64,000 bases of DNA from Diphasiastrum complanatum (taxonomy: Eukaryota; Streptophyta; Lycopodiopsida; Lycopodiales; Lycopodiaceae). The position numbers and the translations under genes were made by a program. The DNA lies in contig CM055096.1 of NCBI GenBank assembly GCA_029204225.1, positions 33,796,571 to 33,860,570 of the forward strand, in the 5' to 3' direction. Under the pieces are notes generated by a model. That model ran no database searches, was not told the origin of the DNA, and saw only the letters and a list, made by a program, of their open reading frames with translations. Positions 45,288-57,500 of the stretch are shown here, in pieces (position 1 is the stretch's first letter; each line of letters starts with the position of its first letter).

Positions 45288-46809
45288 TCAACAAACATTA
45301 AGTACAGAAAGCTTTGATCTAAACTTATCAAACTTTTCTCCAGCAAGTGGCTTAGTGAAAATATCAGCTAGTTGTTCTTCTATGCTACAATGAACAACAT
45401 GAATTTCACAACTCAGCAGTCTCTCACGTATAAAGTGATACTGAATCTCAATGTGTTTAGTTCTCGCATGGAATACTGGATTCTTTGCTAGCTGAATTCC
45501 ACTCTGACTTTCGCTATGTAAAGTCGTGGGATTTTTCTGCATCATGCCAATTTCTTCCAAGATTTGTCTCAACCATATAGCTTCATGTGCTGCACTACAC
45601 ATTGCCTTATACTCTGCTTCTGTGGTGGAAAGAGCAATTGTACTTTGCTTCTTACTAGACCAAGAAAAGCAACTATCACAAAACTGGAATACATACCCTG
45701 TGGTGGATCTACGATCATCATAGTCACCTCCCCAATTCACATCCACATAGCCACACAACTCAGGTAAAGCATCATGCCATACTCTGAAGTGCCTTTCACA
45801 TAATGCAAAATGCTTCTTGTAAATCAAGCCATACTCTGAAGTGCCTTTCACATAATGCAAAATGCGTTTAGTTGCCTTCCAATGCGTTTTCGTAGGTGCT
45901 ACCATGAACTGACTTACAATGCCAGCATCATAGCATATATATGGTCTAGTCGTGGTAAGGTAAATCAAGCTCCCTACTAACTGTCTATACAGCGTAGCAT
46001 CAAATGACTGTGACTCATCAAGCTTAGAAAGCTTTTTACCTGGTTCAATAGGAGTATTCACTGGTTTGCAATCCTGCAACCTAAACCTGTGCAACAACTC
46101 TTTGACATACTTCACCTGTGTTAAACCCACTTCGTGTCCTTTTTGTCATGCCTCTACTCCAAGGCAATAATGCATCAGACTGAGATCTGTCATCTTGAAT
46201 TGTTCCATGAGGTCTTTCTTGATCATGTCTATCATCTCTTGATTATTTCCCGTAATAATCAAGTCATCAACATAAAGAGCAATCAAAGCAACCATACCAT
46301 CAAAGCATAAGACATATAGATTTGGATCAGAATGTGTTCTAACCATCCCCTTTGAATGAAAGTAGGCATCAATCCTGCTATACCATGCATGTGGTGCTTG
46401 TTTAAGACCATAAAGCGCTTTCTTCAAGCGACATACTTTATTTTCCTATCCCTTCACTACAAAGCCTTCAGGTTGATCCATGAACACCTCTTCTTCCAAC
46501 TCACCATTTAGAAAAGCAGATTTCACATCCATCTGATGCAAAGGCCAACCAAAATGTGAAGCTAAAGCAACAAGTAGACGTAGAGTATTCCACTTACATA
46601 CCGGCAGGCACAAAGGTCTCCTCATAGTCAATGCCTTTACTTTGTGCATATCCTTTGATCACCAATCTTGCCTTGTGCTTTGCTATAGTTCCATCTGCAT
46701 GGTACTTAGTCTTGTATACCCATTTGCAACCAATGGATTTCTTGCCAACTGGTGGTTCTACTAAGTCCCATGTGCTATGCTTAGCAATTGACTCCATCTC
46801 CTCTCCCAT
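45288..46809 (-). pseudogene. Element 5 reverse transcriptase and RNase H
   Basis: From 46809 downward: SIAKHSTWDLVEPPVGKKSI, CKWVYKTKYHADGTI, then a frameshift near 46600, [20 protein letters not shown], a stop near 46440, LYGLKQAPHAWYSRID, and YVDDLIITGN (intact YVDD). Another stop near 46140 is followed by RNase H (STTEAEYKAMCSAAHEAIW, EEQLADIFTKPLAGEKFD). In the RNase H a stretch encoding CERHF-like residues is tandemly duplicated at 45782-45868, adding about 18 residues. Confidence 0.88.
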
Positions 46810-46855
46810 GGCCTTGACCCAAATGTGCTAATTTCTAGGTGACTAGTCAACTTGA

Positions 46856-47897
46856 CTAAAAAACTAGTAATATCATGTTCACACTAACATCAAAATCCTT
46901 CGCTTCACCATAAGTCGAAGGTTCTTTGCATTGAATAATGCTAGATAAGAGAGCATACTTTGCTTCATACCTTTCAAGTTGAGTCTTCTCTCTTGTTGAT
47001 CTTTGTAGCTCTCCATGGCTAGATGGTCTTGGAAAGTCATCCATGTCGCGGCTCTCCAACAATCTCTCAAACCACTTAGGGAGCTTCATGTCAAGTGATC
47101 GACTTCCTGGTGAAAATGTATCCCACGGTACATCCTTCTCCTTGCGTTTGTCACCTGCAACTTCAATCCTTTTTGCACCAAAAGGTTTGTCCCTACCTCT
47201 CCAACCTGTCTCTTGAGGTTGAGTAGTAGTATCTTGAGATGTATCCTCATGTTCATCACTCAGAAGGTCAATGAATGGATCATCATCAGGTGGTATCCTC
47301 ACTATACCATCTTTCCCACATTTCTCGTCGTTGCTCTTCCTGCATCAAGATTTCTGTGAGCTCATCAAAGGTTGGCAATCTTTCTCTTGATGCTATTCCG
47401 CTCACAAACATCTGATAGGGTTCTGCATTGCCGCACAATGCATTGTGCACCAGCTCCACATCACGTATGCGCTCACCAATAGAATGCAGTTCATCCCTCA
47501 TTGTCTTGATTCTGGTCATGTACGTCTGAATGTGCTCTCCTTGTTCCATTCGGGCACTATTCAGCTTTGACTTAAGAAACATGATTCTTGATGGATTTGA
47601 CATCTCAAACTGCTCCTTTAGCACATCCCATGCCTGTTTGGGTGTAACAACATCACAAATGTGGGTAATGATGTGATCCTTCACTGACAAGTTAATGAAG
47701 GTCAAAGCTTTCCTCATCTTTTTGTCGAACACTTTGATATCTGCTTCATTTGGCGGTCTTCTCTCATCACTTGTGATGGCTTCCCACACGTCTTTCTCCA
47801 TCGGTATGTTTTTCATTTTGAATTTCCACACTGCATAGTTGGAAATCCCGTCCAATTTGCTACTTTCACTCAAAATGGACTCTCCCATGTTTGCCAT
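46856..47897 (-). pseudogene. Element 5 gag fused to the pre-RT linker
   Basis: ATG 47897 opens a full Gag core (SNYAVWKFKMKNIPMEKDVW, FINLSVKDHIITHI, MTRIKTMRDELHSIGER). At about 47300 it jumps, with a frame change, into the acidic linker that normally follows integrase (DPFIDLLSDEHEDTSQ, LPKWFERLLESRD). The zinc knuckle, protease and integrase are absent, the reverse of the loss in element 4. Confidence 0.85.
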
Positions 47898-48249
47898 CGC
47901 AAAACTGCTTGAAACTTCTGTCGTAGGCTAAAAACAGTATGCCGAGGCCAACAGTGATGTCATAAGTTGACAATAATGACCTGCACTTTTTCCCTTACCA
48001 GGCCACTCGCCGCTTTTCCACCAATTTGAAAGCCAAATCGGCGTTGCCTTCCGAAATGCACTCAGTCGTCAACTCCCAACAACGTGCCCAGTGGAATGGT
48101 GAAATCACTTCTGGTGCACTCCGAACACTTTCTCCACTGCAATCACTCTGTTTTGTTGTACCTACTTGCATGTACAATCTGGGTGCCCTTCGTTTGGAGG
48201 TTATAGCCTTTCATTTGGGTCAAAACGGGCAAAGGACCCAAAAATAGAG

Positions 48250-48788
48250 ACTTTTCTAGTTTTTGAACTGTTCCTTCACCTTGAAGAAACTTCACTCTTC
48301 ACTTGTGAAGCAACCCAACTCCAATTTCAATATGAAAATTCTTAATGAAGTTGAAGGCCAAAATGCATTTCACTTCTTCAGGGCCCTCTTTAACAAAGCT
48401 TCAGACTCCATCCAATGGTTGATTCTGATCCAACTGTGGATATCCCTTCTGGATAGCACAAACTGAGCCGTTGATCTTGTAGCTTCTCTATCCAACGGAT
48501 CTGAGCACTCTCATCTGCAATACTTCAAAGGGTTAAGAATCAGGTGTTCAGATGTTTTGATTTATGCTCTTCTTAGCCCATGCGAGGCATGTCACGCTAA
48601 CAAAGATCATTCCTAGAACTTCTTCAGATCTTTTTATGTTCTTTCCAGTTTGCAAACTCTTCATGATGTAAAAAGATATTGCTAGAAGCTCCTGCATAAG
48701 GACATTATCATCTTCTCAAAAGTTTTCATGCTCATAATGGTGTTGAAATACAAACTACTCTGAATCTTTTTCCTTGATTATAATTGTG
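48250..48788. other. No gene seen
   Basis: Probably element 5 leader up to about 48450, then unassigned sequence. No primer site or 5' LTR recognised. Confidence 0.35.
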
Positions 48789-48960
48789 TTTTGGCTATTG
48801 ATGCAAGTTATGATAGAAACAAACAGATCGCACCAAAACAATAGAATATGACAAGGTATTGAGACATGCTCTTTGGCTATTGATGCAAGTTATGACTTAT
48901 GACGGAAACAAACAGATCGCACCAAAACAACAGAATATGACAAGATATTGAGACATGTTC
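48789..48960. repeat. Tandem duplication of ~85 bp
   Basis: tttggctattgatgcaagtt opens both copies (about 48790 and 48872), each ending in tattgagacatg(c/t)tc. The second has a small insertion (cttatga). Confidence 0.9.
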
Positions 48961-48967
48961 TGCCCAA

Positions 48968-49000
48968 TGAGAGAGAGAGAGAGTGTGTGTGTGTGTGTAT
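48968..49000. repeat. (GA)n(TG)n microsatellite
   Basis: agagagagagag followed by tgtgtgtgtgtg. Confidence 0.9.
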
Positions 49001-49049
49001 AAGCTATGACGGTTAAAACGAGATCCTTGCGTTTTGATTCATCCATTAT

Positions 49050-49270
49050 AAATTAGGGTTTTGACTTACCTTGACCATTGACTTATTTTGACCATAAGTA
49101 TTGCTAATTATGGTTTTGGCTTATGTCTCGACCCTAAGTGAATTATTGCTAATTATGGTTTTGACTTATATTGACCATTGACTTATCTTGACCTTAAGTG
49201 AAATATTGCTAATCATTGGCCAAGTGTCAATTGGATGCATGAAATATTGTTAATTATGGTTTTGGCTGGG
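49050..49270. repeat. Short degenerate tandem repeats
   Basis: Three to four units built on attgctaattatggttttg and ttgaccattgacttatcttg, spaced roughly 70 bp. Confidence 0.75.
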
Positions 49271-50929
49271 TGTCAATTGCATGTCAATTGCATGCCTTCA
49301 TGCTTTTGGAAACTTCTATTTGGTGAATGAATGTTTCCAATCTTGGGATAGATGCTTGGAATCAAAACAGGTGTTTCAAGAGATTTTTCAAGAGAGAAAA
49401 TTTGTCAACATGAAACAGATTGGAAATCATGGTGGAAATTTTAGGGCGACGATGAACATGAGATTCATTGAGATGTAGAATATTGATATATGTAGCTCTA
49501 GTTACAATACCTCGAAAGTAAAGTTTTAACTTATAAGATATAGACTGTCGATCAACATGTATGGTTTGAGTCTATTTGAAATTGTGACATGTCAATGCAT
49601 TTGATTGCAACATCAAAACATATTTAGCCCAACATGCATTATGGATAGAGGCTCCAATATCACGTTCGAGTTGAAATTTAGATTGAAGACAAATAACATT
49701 TGTAACTTACATTGTTCTTTTAGAGCATTAATTTTAGTGAACAAATTTGTATCAAATTTGTTGTCTTGCATTTTTTTTTCCAAACTTGCACATGGCTTTT
49801 CTACCTACAGAAGATAATTTTTTTTCAAAGTTATTACACTAACCATTCATATTTAACGATTTGTCGATTTGATTTGGAGTTGGTTGACAAGGGTTTGAAT
49901 GTTCAATTCGATGATTGTTCAAATTGATCATTTCAACATCTGTCGATTTTTTGACTCTTTCAACTTTTTTGTCTCTTTCAATTGTTCGACTATTGCTTGG
50001 ATCCATGTCTTCGAATCTCGTATATTTCTATAGATTGTGCGACAATGTGAGTAAATATGCAGCAACATGAATGGATCGAGATTGACGATGGGATTTTTGT
50101 TTTAATGATACCACGCTCAACATTCATCTTTCTCTCACCTTATTTGCGATGCATCATGCAATAATTAGAAACATTAAGTTTTTGTTCTAGGCTAGTCATT
50201 TTACTATATCTATATCTATGTTTGGTGGTCTTGTTTTATCATTTCTTCATGGATATATTGTCATTGGGTTGTTTTTGCACAATTATTTTATTGAGATAGA
50301 AAATCACCTACTTAATTGTTGACAAGCAATGTTTGAATAGCTACTCCATTTGCTAATTGCTAAAGCTCTATAAACCAAAACTAAATTGGCAATGGAGTTA
50401 CTCCCTATAACATTCTATGGAGAAGGTGAATGGAATGATCCATGTTATAGTTATACTATCAAAAAGCATCAATCCTTTTTTAGAAAAATCTTCAGTGGAT
50501 ATTATTTCAAAAGCATAAGTTGTCCAAACACTTGAATGATTTTTGTTTCAACGAGAGTAAGAGCAAACGACTATTTCCAAATCCCTTCTCACACAATTGG
50601 GTTGTTATTGCTTGTATGCAGCTTTTTCCTGATTCCAAATGATCAAATATTTAGTACCTAATGTTCTTATAATGGAAATAATCATTATAAGAGAGCTTAT
50701 GCTAACAAAATTGGAGTATATCCGGTCTAATGTTTTGATACTAGGATATTGTTTTGTTGTACCTCAATCTTTCTCCATTGAATAGAAATCATGAATTTGG
50801 CCTTTAATTTCTAGTGTGTCAAGAGATTTATAATTGCTTGATAGTATTATATGTTTTTCAGCATTTGGCTTCTTGGCTTGCCTTAGATGGTAAAGAATGG
50901 TTGATTTAGTACATGAATGAAGTTGAGCC
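49271..50929. other. AT-rich, no gene recognised
   Basis: Only short unsupported frames. The segment near 50030-50100 is weakly similar to the outer part of the element 6 LTR (gactgtgc, cagcatgaatgga), perhaps an old relative. Confidence 0.3.
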
Positions 50930-50939
50930 ACAGAATTAC

Positions 50940-51224
50940 TTGTGCAACTCGTAACCCATGACGTCCCAATAAAACACGATAAACTAATGGTGCTTCTGGC
51001 AAGTCCATTACTACAAAAGTAATGACAAATTAGACACCAACAATCTTGAATTGTATGTCTTCCACCATGTCCTTAGGTCGATCTGCCAACTTAATTGCAA
51101 AAATTGCAGGTTTCAATTTTGTAATACCCCACTTGGCACACAATTTGGTAGAAATCAGATTGACTCCAAATCCTCCATCTATCACAACTGTCTCTTGATC
51201 AAAATGTTTATGTCGAATTGGCAA
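50940..51224 (-). pseudogene. Ty3/gypsy protease fragment
   Basis: The minus strand reads ETVVIDGGFGVNLISTKLCA, a gypsy-type retropepsin active site (D-G-G with G-V-N), then KLADRPKDMVEDIQFKIVGV, a TAA, and APLVYRVLLGRHGLRVAQVI, which matches the C-terminal LLGR-WL element of that protease class. No reverse transcriptase follows. It is flanked by the LTR of copia element 10. Confidence 0.65.
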
Positions 51225-51433
51225 GGTGATATTTTATTGTTCACTTAACTAGGCGGCCCTTATATTGAGCTTCATTTGATTATTCAAATCCCGCACAATA
51301 TAGTGGTTCTCATTGGTTCTTGGTCTCAGTCTTGGACCACTCAAATAATACTTCCTTAGCATGAGATACTAACCGTTCCATCTTTCTAGACAGAATATTC
51401 ACGTTTAGCTCTGTTTCTCTGGTTCTGTTATCT

Positions 51434-51746
51434 TAAATGGCTCTTTGCGGTGATGCAATTGAGTATTGACATTAGTCCTTTGATGAGATACTTGACAAAA
51501 CGATACAAACCGATCAATTCAATCACCACAGTACACCATCAAGTACTTCAAGACAAGACACAACAGAATTGCTCTCCAACAACTGTATATTCACACTTTT
51601 CACAAGTACAAAGAAAAGCAACTTTATGTGCTCAAAATGGGCTCGTAAAAGAATCGACTCGATAACTTTAGAACTAAGCAAAACGTGTCACCATCAAACT
51701 TAGTAAGTAGCCATAAAGAAAACACACGTCGATTATTGCTAATTTA
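51434..51746 (-). repeat. Element 10 3' LTR
   Basis: About 313 bp with inverted ends TTAAAT/ATTTAA, followed by ctctctccctc (a purine tract on the minus strand) as in elements 4 and 5. The ends are again TA-type rather than TG/CA. Confidence 0.55.
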
Positions 51747-51866
51747 ACTCTCTCCCTCAATAATCAACGTCTCATTTGATCTGTGACTTATGCTATTCAT
51801 GGAACATATTCATGGAAGATACCTCCATGATAGTATTACACTTCAATATTGATAAAGAAAAACTTT

Positions 51867-52880
51867 TTACATAATTGTTTCTATGTCACGCTTAGTTCTA
51901 AAAGTCTCAAACTTGTCTTTGCATAAGGCTTTTGTGAATATATCAATAAGTTGCAACATCGTAGAACAATGCGTAATACTAATATCTTCATATTGTAACT
52001 TTTCATGCACAAAATGATATTTTATTTCAATGTGTTTAGTTCTTGTATGAAAGACTGGATTTTTGGCCAACTGTATCTCTCTTTGGCTATCACTGAATAT
52101 AATAGTAGGGGTGTTTGTTTCATACCAATCTCACTCAACAATCTACGTAGCCAGACAGCTTCTTGAGTAGCAAAACTTAACGTTTTATACTCAGCTTCTG
52201 TCGATGAAAGAGAAATAGTGTCCTGCTTCTTACTAGACCATGAGAAACAGCCATTTCTAAAGTTGAAAGCATACCCAATAGTTGACTTTCTATCATCTAT
52301 ATTTCCAGCCCAATCAGCGTCACCATAAGCCTGTAACCTAGATAAAGCGTTTTGTTTCCTATAAACCAAGCCAAGGTTAGGTGTGCCCTTCACGTACCTC
52401 AAGATCCTTTTCGTTGCTTTCCAATGATCCAAAGTGGGTGATGACATAAATTGACTAATCAAGCTCATAGAATAGCAAATATCAAGATGAGTAGTCGTAA
52501 GATAAATCAAACTTCTAACTAGTTGACGAATTAGTGTAGCGTCAACTTGACCACTATCATCAATACGAGACAACATCTTACCAGCTTCGCATAGAGTGAT
52601 GAAAGGTTTGCACTCTTTCATGTGGAATCTCTGTAGTATCTCACGAACATATTTGCTTTAACATAGCCTGATGTGATTGCCATTCTGCCATATTTCAACC
52701 CCCAAGCATAAGATCTAAATCTGTCATCTCAAATTCGCTTTGATGGAGTGAATGAGATTCTCATCATTGCCCGTGATAATTATATCATCAACATAAAACA
52801 CACAACCAGGGCAATGCTATCATTGTTCATAAGAACATAAAGATTTAAATCTGAACTTGTTCTCATAAACTCGTGAGAAC
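51867..52880 (-). pseudogene. Element 10 RT end and RNase H (copia)
   Basis: From about 52880 downward there are traces of the late reverse transcriptase. RNase H then runs from 52621: MKECKPFITLCEAGKMLS, TPNLGLVYRKQNALSRLQAY, DADWAGNIDDRKSTIGYAF and LSSTEAEYKTLSF. A frame break near 52080 leads to NPVFHTRTKHIEIKYHFVHE and LIDIFTKAL. The closest design in the window is elements 4 and 5. Gag, integrase and the 5' end are missing. Confidence 0.85.
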
Positions 52881-54180
52881 TGTGAATGCTTGGTTGCTTT
52901 CTCTTGCCACTCATTGACAAGTGAGACAACGCTAGCCCCTTTCTAAACTTGGTCAATAAGTGTTAAATGGAGTACCACAACTTGATTGGCTTGCTTGAGT
53001 TTTCCCAATGCTTGTGGTCGATTTTTTTCAAGTTGCTCTTGACAACTTAACATGTCATGCAATGCTCCTAGATACCAAAAAACCACATTTACTTCCCCCT
53101 ATGTGGCAAAGGGTCCTGCAGCAGCCTCATGTACCACATTTTGGCAAGTTAGACTAAGTAAAATAAGGGGGATATGGAAGCCATTTTTTTTTGGTTAACT
53201 CAGCCCAGGCCATCATAAAATAAGGGCACTTAAATCTAAGACGACTAAAATTAAATTGTTGGACTTGCTACTATATTAAAAGTAATATGTTTAGGGCTAG
53301 GAAGAGACACTTTGCACTTTGCAGCGAGGTGGGAAGCCTAACCTATTCACAAGTCAGGCAAGGCCATGACAACACACGAAAGTTGCGGAAGGACTCATGA
53401 ACTTCTTGTTGATGTCAGGAGCAACATGTGAAGATCGTCTAAATATGAATCTAAAAAATGTCACATGAACTTAGTTTAAGTATAGATTTCTAAAAAATAT
53501 CATTACACTACAAAAAGATTATTCTATGACAAGCTTTAAAGAAAAAGAAACCTAAAATCAATTAATCTTGAAAAAACTAAATGATTACAATTTAAACAAG
53601 TTAATCATTTTATCATGAGAATCTTTGACTTGCATAGTTACATATCGCAATCAAGTAGTTGAAAATCAAAACAATGTGATGTGGAATATGAGAGTAAACT
53701 TTGCCATGTGTGGGCTCAACATACATTCAAATAGTCGAGCAATGGCAATGATTAAAAGAAAACTCATTAAAAAATTTTAGAGTCATGTAAGCGCAACACC
53801 TTGAGCTTTTAGCAAATTGTCACAATAACTTCCCGTTCACACGACGAAGATTACAGTTTCAATGAATTACAAAAATAAACAAAACTCAAACTTCTTTTTA
53901 ACATTCAAACTCGATCAAAAAACGAGAGCTCGATGTTTGGCAAATAGTCACAATACCCCTATCAAAACAAAGCGAAAGATTAAAAAACAATAGATTGGGC
54001 ATCACACCAAGAGGTGGTGTTTGATCCACGTCAGCTGCTTTCATTACCTCTCCATCCACCATGGACCATATCCTTTAAGCATGAGCCACTACCGTAGTAC
54101 ATACACCTTACTTTTTTGTACTTTGCATAAGTGGGGGCGTATCATACGGTAAGAGATACCGTCAGCTTTTGCTTAGTACC
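52881..54180. other. No gene seen; upstream region of the zinc-finger gene
   Basis: No supported frame. At 53506 cactacaaaaag resembles the end of CACTA-type elements but has no partner. A TATA-like atatttata at about 54193 could serve the downstream gene. Confidence 0.35.
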
Positions 54181-54556
54181 CACGACATAATCATATTTAT
54201 ACGCGTCTCGTAGTCGGATACGGCCTGCGTATAAAGTATAGACAACCCCATTATTTGTGGTTCCGTTGCAGCAGAAGAAAAAAGATGAAGAAGAAGAAGA
54301 AGCAGCAACGAGAACGGCCGCCATAAAATCTAGCCTGTCAGTCTCTTATCCAAGAGATTGGCAGAGGCTAGATTTATTATATCTGTATCATCTGACAAAG
54401 AATCTTATCTTCTGATCGTTTTTCTTGTTTCCTTTTCACTGTAAGTTGGATCAGAAGACAAACGCATCTCTGTTTATTATGTCTTGATTTTCGTGGACAG
54501 AAACAGAGGTACGAATTCTGATATTGGATCGCAGAACCTCGCAAGGAGGTAAGGTC

Positions 54557-57500
54557 ATGACAACAGTTTTGTTCAATAGGAAACTGAATTCAAATCATTG
54601 TCGTTCATTTAACAATTTATCTTCCGGAGAATTGAACGTTTTGCTGGTGAAGTGTCCTTTTGTGGTAAGCCTTTTGAACACAAAATTGCGTATTCCTCTT
54701 GGCTCACGACTTTCTTGGGCGCATGAAGTTCCGAGGAGGAGCCGTCAGAAATCGTCCAAGGTGAAAAGACTGATTGCAAGGTAGGTAGCTCGAATCTGTT
54801 CTCCTGTCAGTTATATTCTCAGCTATAGCTGAATACATGAATGAAACCTGGTTGACGTTTATTGCTGTAGGAGCGTGTTAATTGTTGTTGTAGCAGTGCG
54901 TTTAACCTTCAAATCACGGTTTTCCACCTTGATCAACCTCATTGTGTGGAGAGTTTAAGTACTCCACAATGAATTATGCTTTTTGGTATCTTTTCAATGA
55001 TAATACGTCTTGGTATCTCTACAATGAATTATGCATCTTGGTTTCCAAGGGGGGCTTGAACTTGGGACCAAAGAAACTTTGGAAGCCAAGCTAACAAACT
55101 GAGCTAATCCCGTCGATCTACAATGTATGAAAATCAAAATTCCCCATCCTTTGTCAGTTTTTTAGTATACAAAATCATTGCAGGTTATCAGCTGTCATAT
55201 TATTCCAACTAAGCATTTGTTGACCGATATCTCTTGAAAGCCACATATCAAAGTAGGGAATAAATTGTCAGGTTCTTTTTCAAGAAATCTGTCCCGGCTC
55301 TCATAATAATTGCCTCGGACTGCTCCCCATGAAGGCCTAAAATGATGATATAAGCTTAAGTGCTGAAATGATTTTCTTAGGTGGATAAGATCTTGTGTCT
55401 TGGCTGGTTTTCCTACTGAGGATGGCTTTGCTTTTATTATCTCATTGCCACATATGAAATTAACAATTATGTACATTCCATTTTTTTAATTTAGGACGCA
55501 GCTTAGTACAAGTTCAGTTGGGGAATGAGAATGCAATACACTTTGATGGCAGCAACCAAACTAATCATGAAGGAGGTTTGAAATGCATCGAAGTTGTGCA
55601 GACCTTGAAACTCTGACATTTTCTCTGCTGTCATACCAAGTTCAATTTCACAATCTAAAATATTCGTCTTTGAATTATTAAAACTAAAGAAATTTTTTAC
55701 AGCTGCCAAAGCTCGTGTGCTGCTTTTCCAAGGTTTCTACCCAATTATCTTGCTCCTCCAAATTCATATTATAGAAAATCATATCAAGCAAGGCATTTTA
55801 TACCTCTTTGAATCAATTGAAGCTTTAAACAATATCATCATGCTTTCATAGTTGCTTGCGGTAGCGTGTAGGCCTCTTTGATAATGGTTGAAGCTTTACA
55901 TCATAATTACAGTCTAACCTTCAGAGTTTTGTGCTCACTCAACTAAAACCTTGTGCTCCATGTTTCTTTAGCTGCTAACATATGGTAAACGATCCAAAAC
56001 ATGGAGGCACAGTTTTAAGGCTGATTCAATGCTGGAAATTGAAATCGTATAATAAAGTTTAAAGCTCCCACCCTCAAAATTCTTGATTACATGAGCTTGG
56101 AGGCGAGAACCTTTTCTTTAGGGTACCAAACCTTTTAGAGACCACGTCATGTTTGGAAATGCATACCTCGAGAGTTGGTGGTCTTGGACACGTCATAGAT
56201 CACCGAGGACATGTAAATTTTTAAGTGCCTACGTGACCATTTGCTTTTGTTGGACTTATACATAGTGCATGCCGGATGTACTTTTCTTGATGTGTACCTA
56301 AAGGCCCAACACAAATACAAGTGTGGATGAATCAAAGAGCATATGACGTAATATGGGTCTCATTTCTATTGCAGCCTGTCTTGTGAATCTATCTATTCAT
56401 TGACATAGCATCCTAGCCATTTTCTGTGTTTTTGCAATCAGTTATTTGTGTAGGCTTACTATAATTTTCAAAGATTATGGGCCCACATCAATGTAGACTA
56501 CCAACTGCCACAAGCTAGCTGTTGTGAACGTACCCTAATGTCAGAGCTTTTATGCCATGTCCCAGTTTTTAAAGTTTTCTAGACAAATGTACTTTTATAA
56601 TTATTGAAATGGCTAAGTCACCACCGTGTGGTGACCACTGTAAATATGATGTAATTAAACTGTAACTAGTTGGCTTTGGACCTCAAAGAGTCGTGCTTAG
56701 CTTTGGCATAGGGTATTGGGTCACTTATTAGGACTGGTAGGACTGACCTTCTAAAAAGTAGGAGATTGGACCGGTCAATAGGATACTTGTCATACGCTCA
56801 TTGAGAAACTTGGTCCAGTGTATGAGTCACACAAGTCAGACAGTCATTCTACTCGCTTGCCTGTGTGTTGGAGTACTGCCAAGTGGCATGTGTCGGCTAT
56901 GCATGGAGGTTGCCATCTGTCAATGTTAGGATGTGTCAAGGTTAAGGGGTGCTTGAGGTTTGGGAATATTAGCGCCTAGAGAGAGGCATCCCTTATCACA
57001 TTCTATGCAACAAAGGTTGGGTGGACACAAGGCAGCCAACTCCTTAGGTTTTGTGCACAACATCATGTACTTGCTTAAAGCGAGATTAATAAAGTTTGAA
57101 TCTGGCAAATGTTTGTGCAATACTATGTGTGCTTGTGTGATTGAGAGTTCAAAGAGCGTTTGACATTCGGTATCAAAGCTACGGCTGAGAAGATGTTTGG
57201 CTATCAGGATTTTTTGAGGTGAGATAGGGCTGAAAATTTTAGGTTTTGCTGACTGGTGAACCTGCTGTCTTAGTTTCCTTATAACTTGTTTTTCTTGTGC
57301 AGCCAGTCGCAGCCCTGTATAAGGTTGTGATTGTTGTCTTTGCAGATTTTTTTTTTCATGTTTTCACAAATTGTGTTTGGGCCTGTAGCACTCTTAGACA
57401 GTACCAACCTTGATTGCGACCTACAACAAGTGCTTTGCAGAACTTTCAAATTTTCAACTCGTTTTTAGGGTTTTTGCTATTTTTTAGCATCCAATCTAGA

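Larger units (their letters stand above)
45052..48250 (-). mobile_element. Element 5: copia element of the element 4 family, protease and integrase deleted
   Basis: The left (3') LTR 45052-45230 and its polypurine tract match element 4. Gag is intact. Protease and integrase are gone, while RT and RNase H remain. The 5' LTR was not found, so the right limit is approximate and falls in leader-like sequence. It is inserted in the element 6 LTR. Confidence 0.75.

Noticed and set aside
49281-49478. 65-codon frame as a small gene
   Set aside because: No motif, no splice or promoter context, and it starts in degenerate tandem repeats.
53506-53518. cactacaaaaag, like the end of a CACTA transposon
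   Set aside because: No inverted partner and no transposase nearby; a similar string at 8612-8623 lies in an exon-like frame, so it is probably chance.
54142-54324. Minus-strand frame with a poly-Ser stretch
   Set aside because: Produced by a (GAA)n repeat in the leader of the zinc-finger gene; no homology or context.
55048-55112. Functional tRNA gene
   Set aside because: A- and B-box-like parts are present but no acceptor stem or anticodon loop closes.
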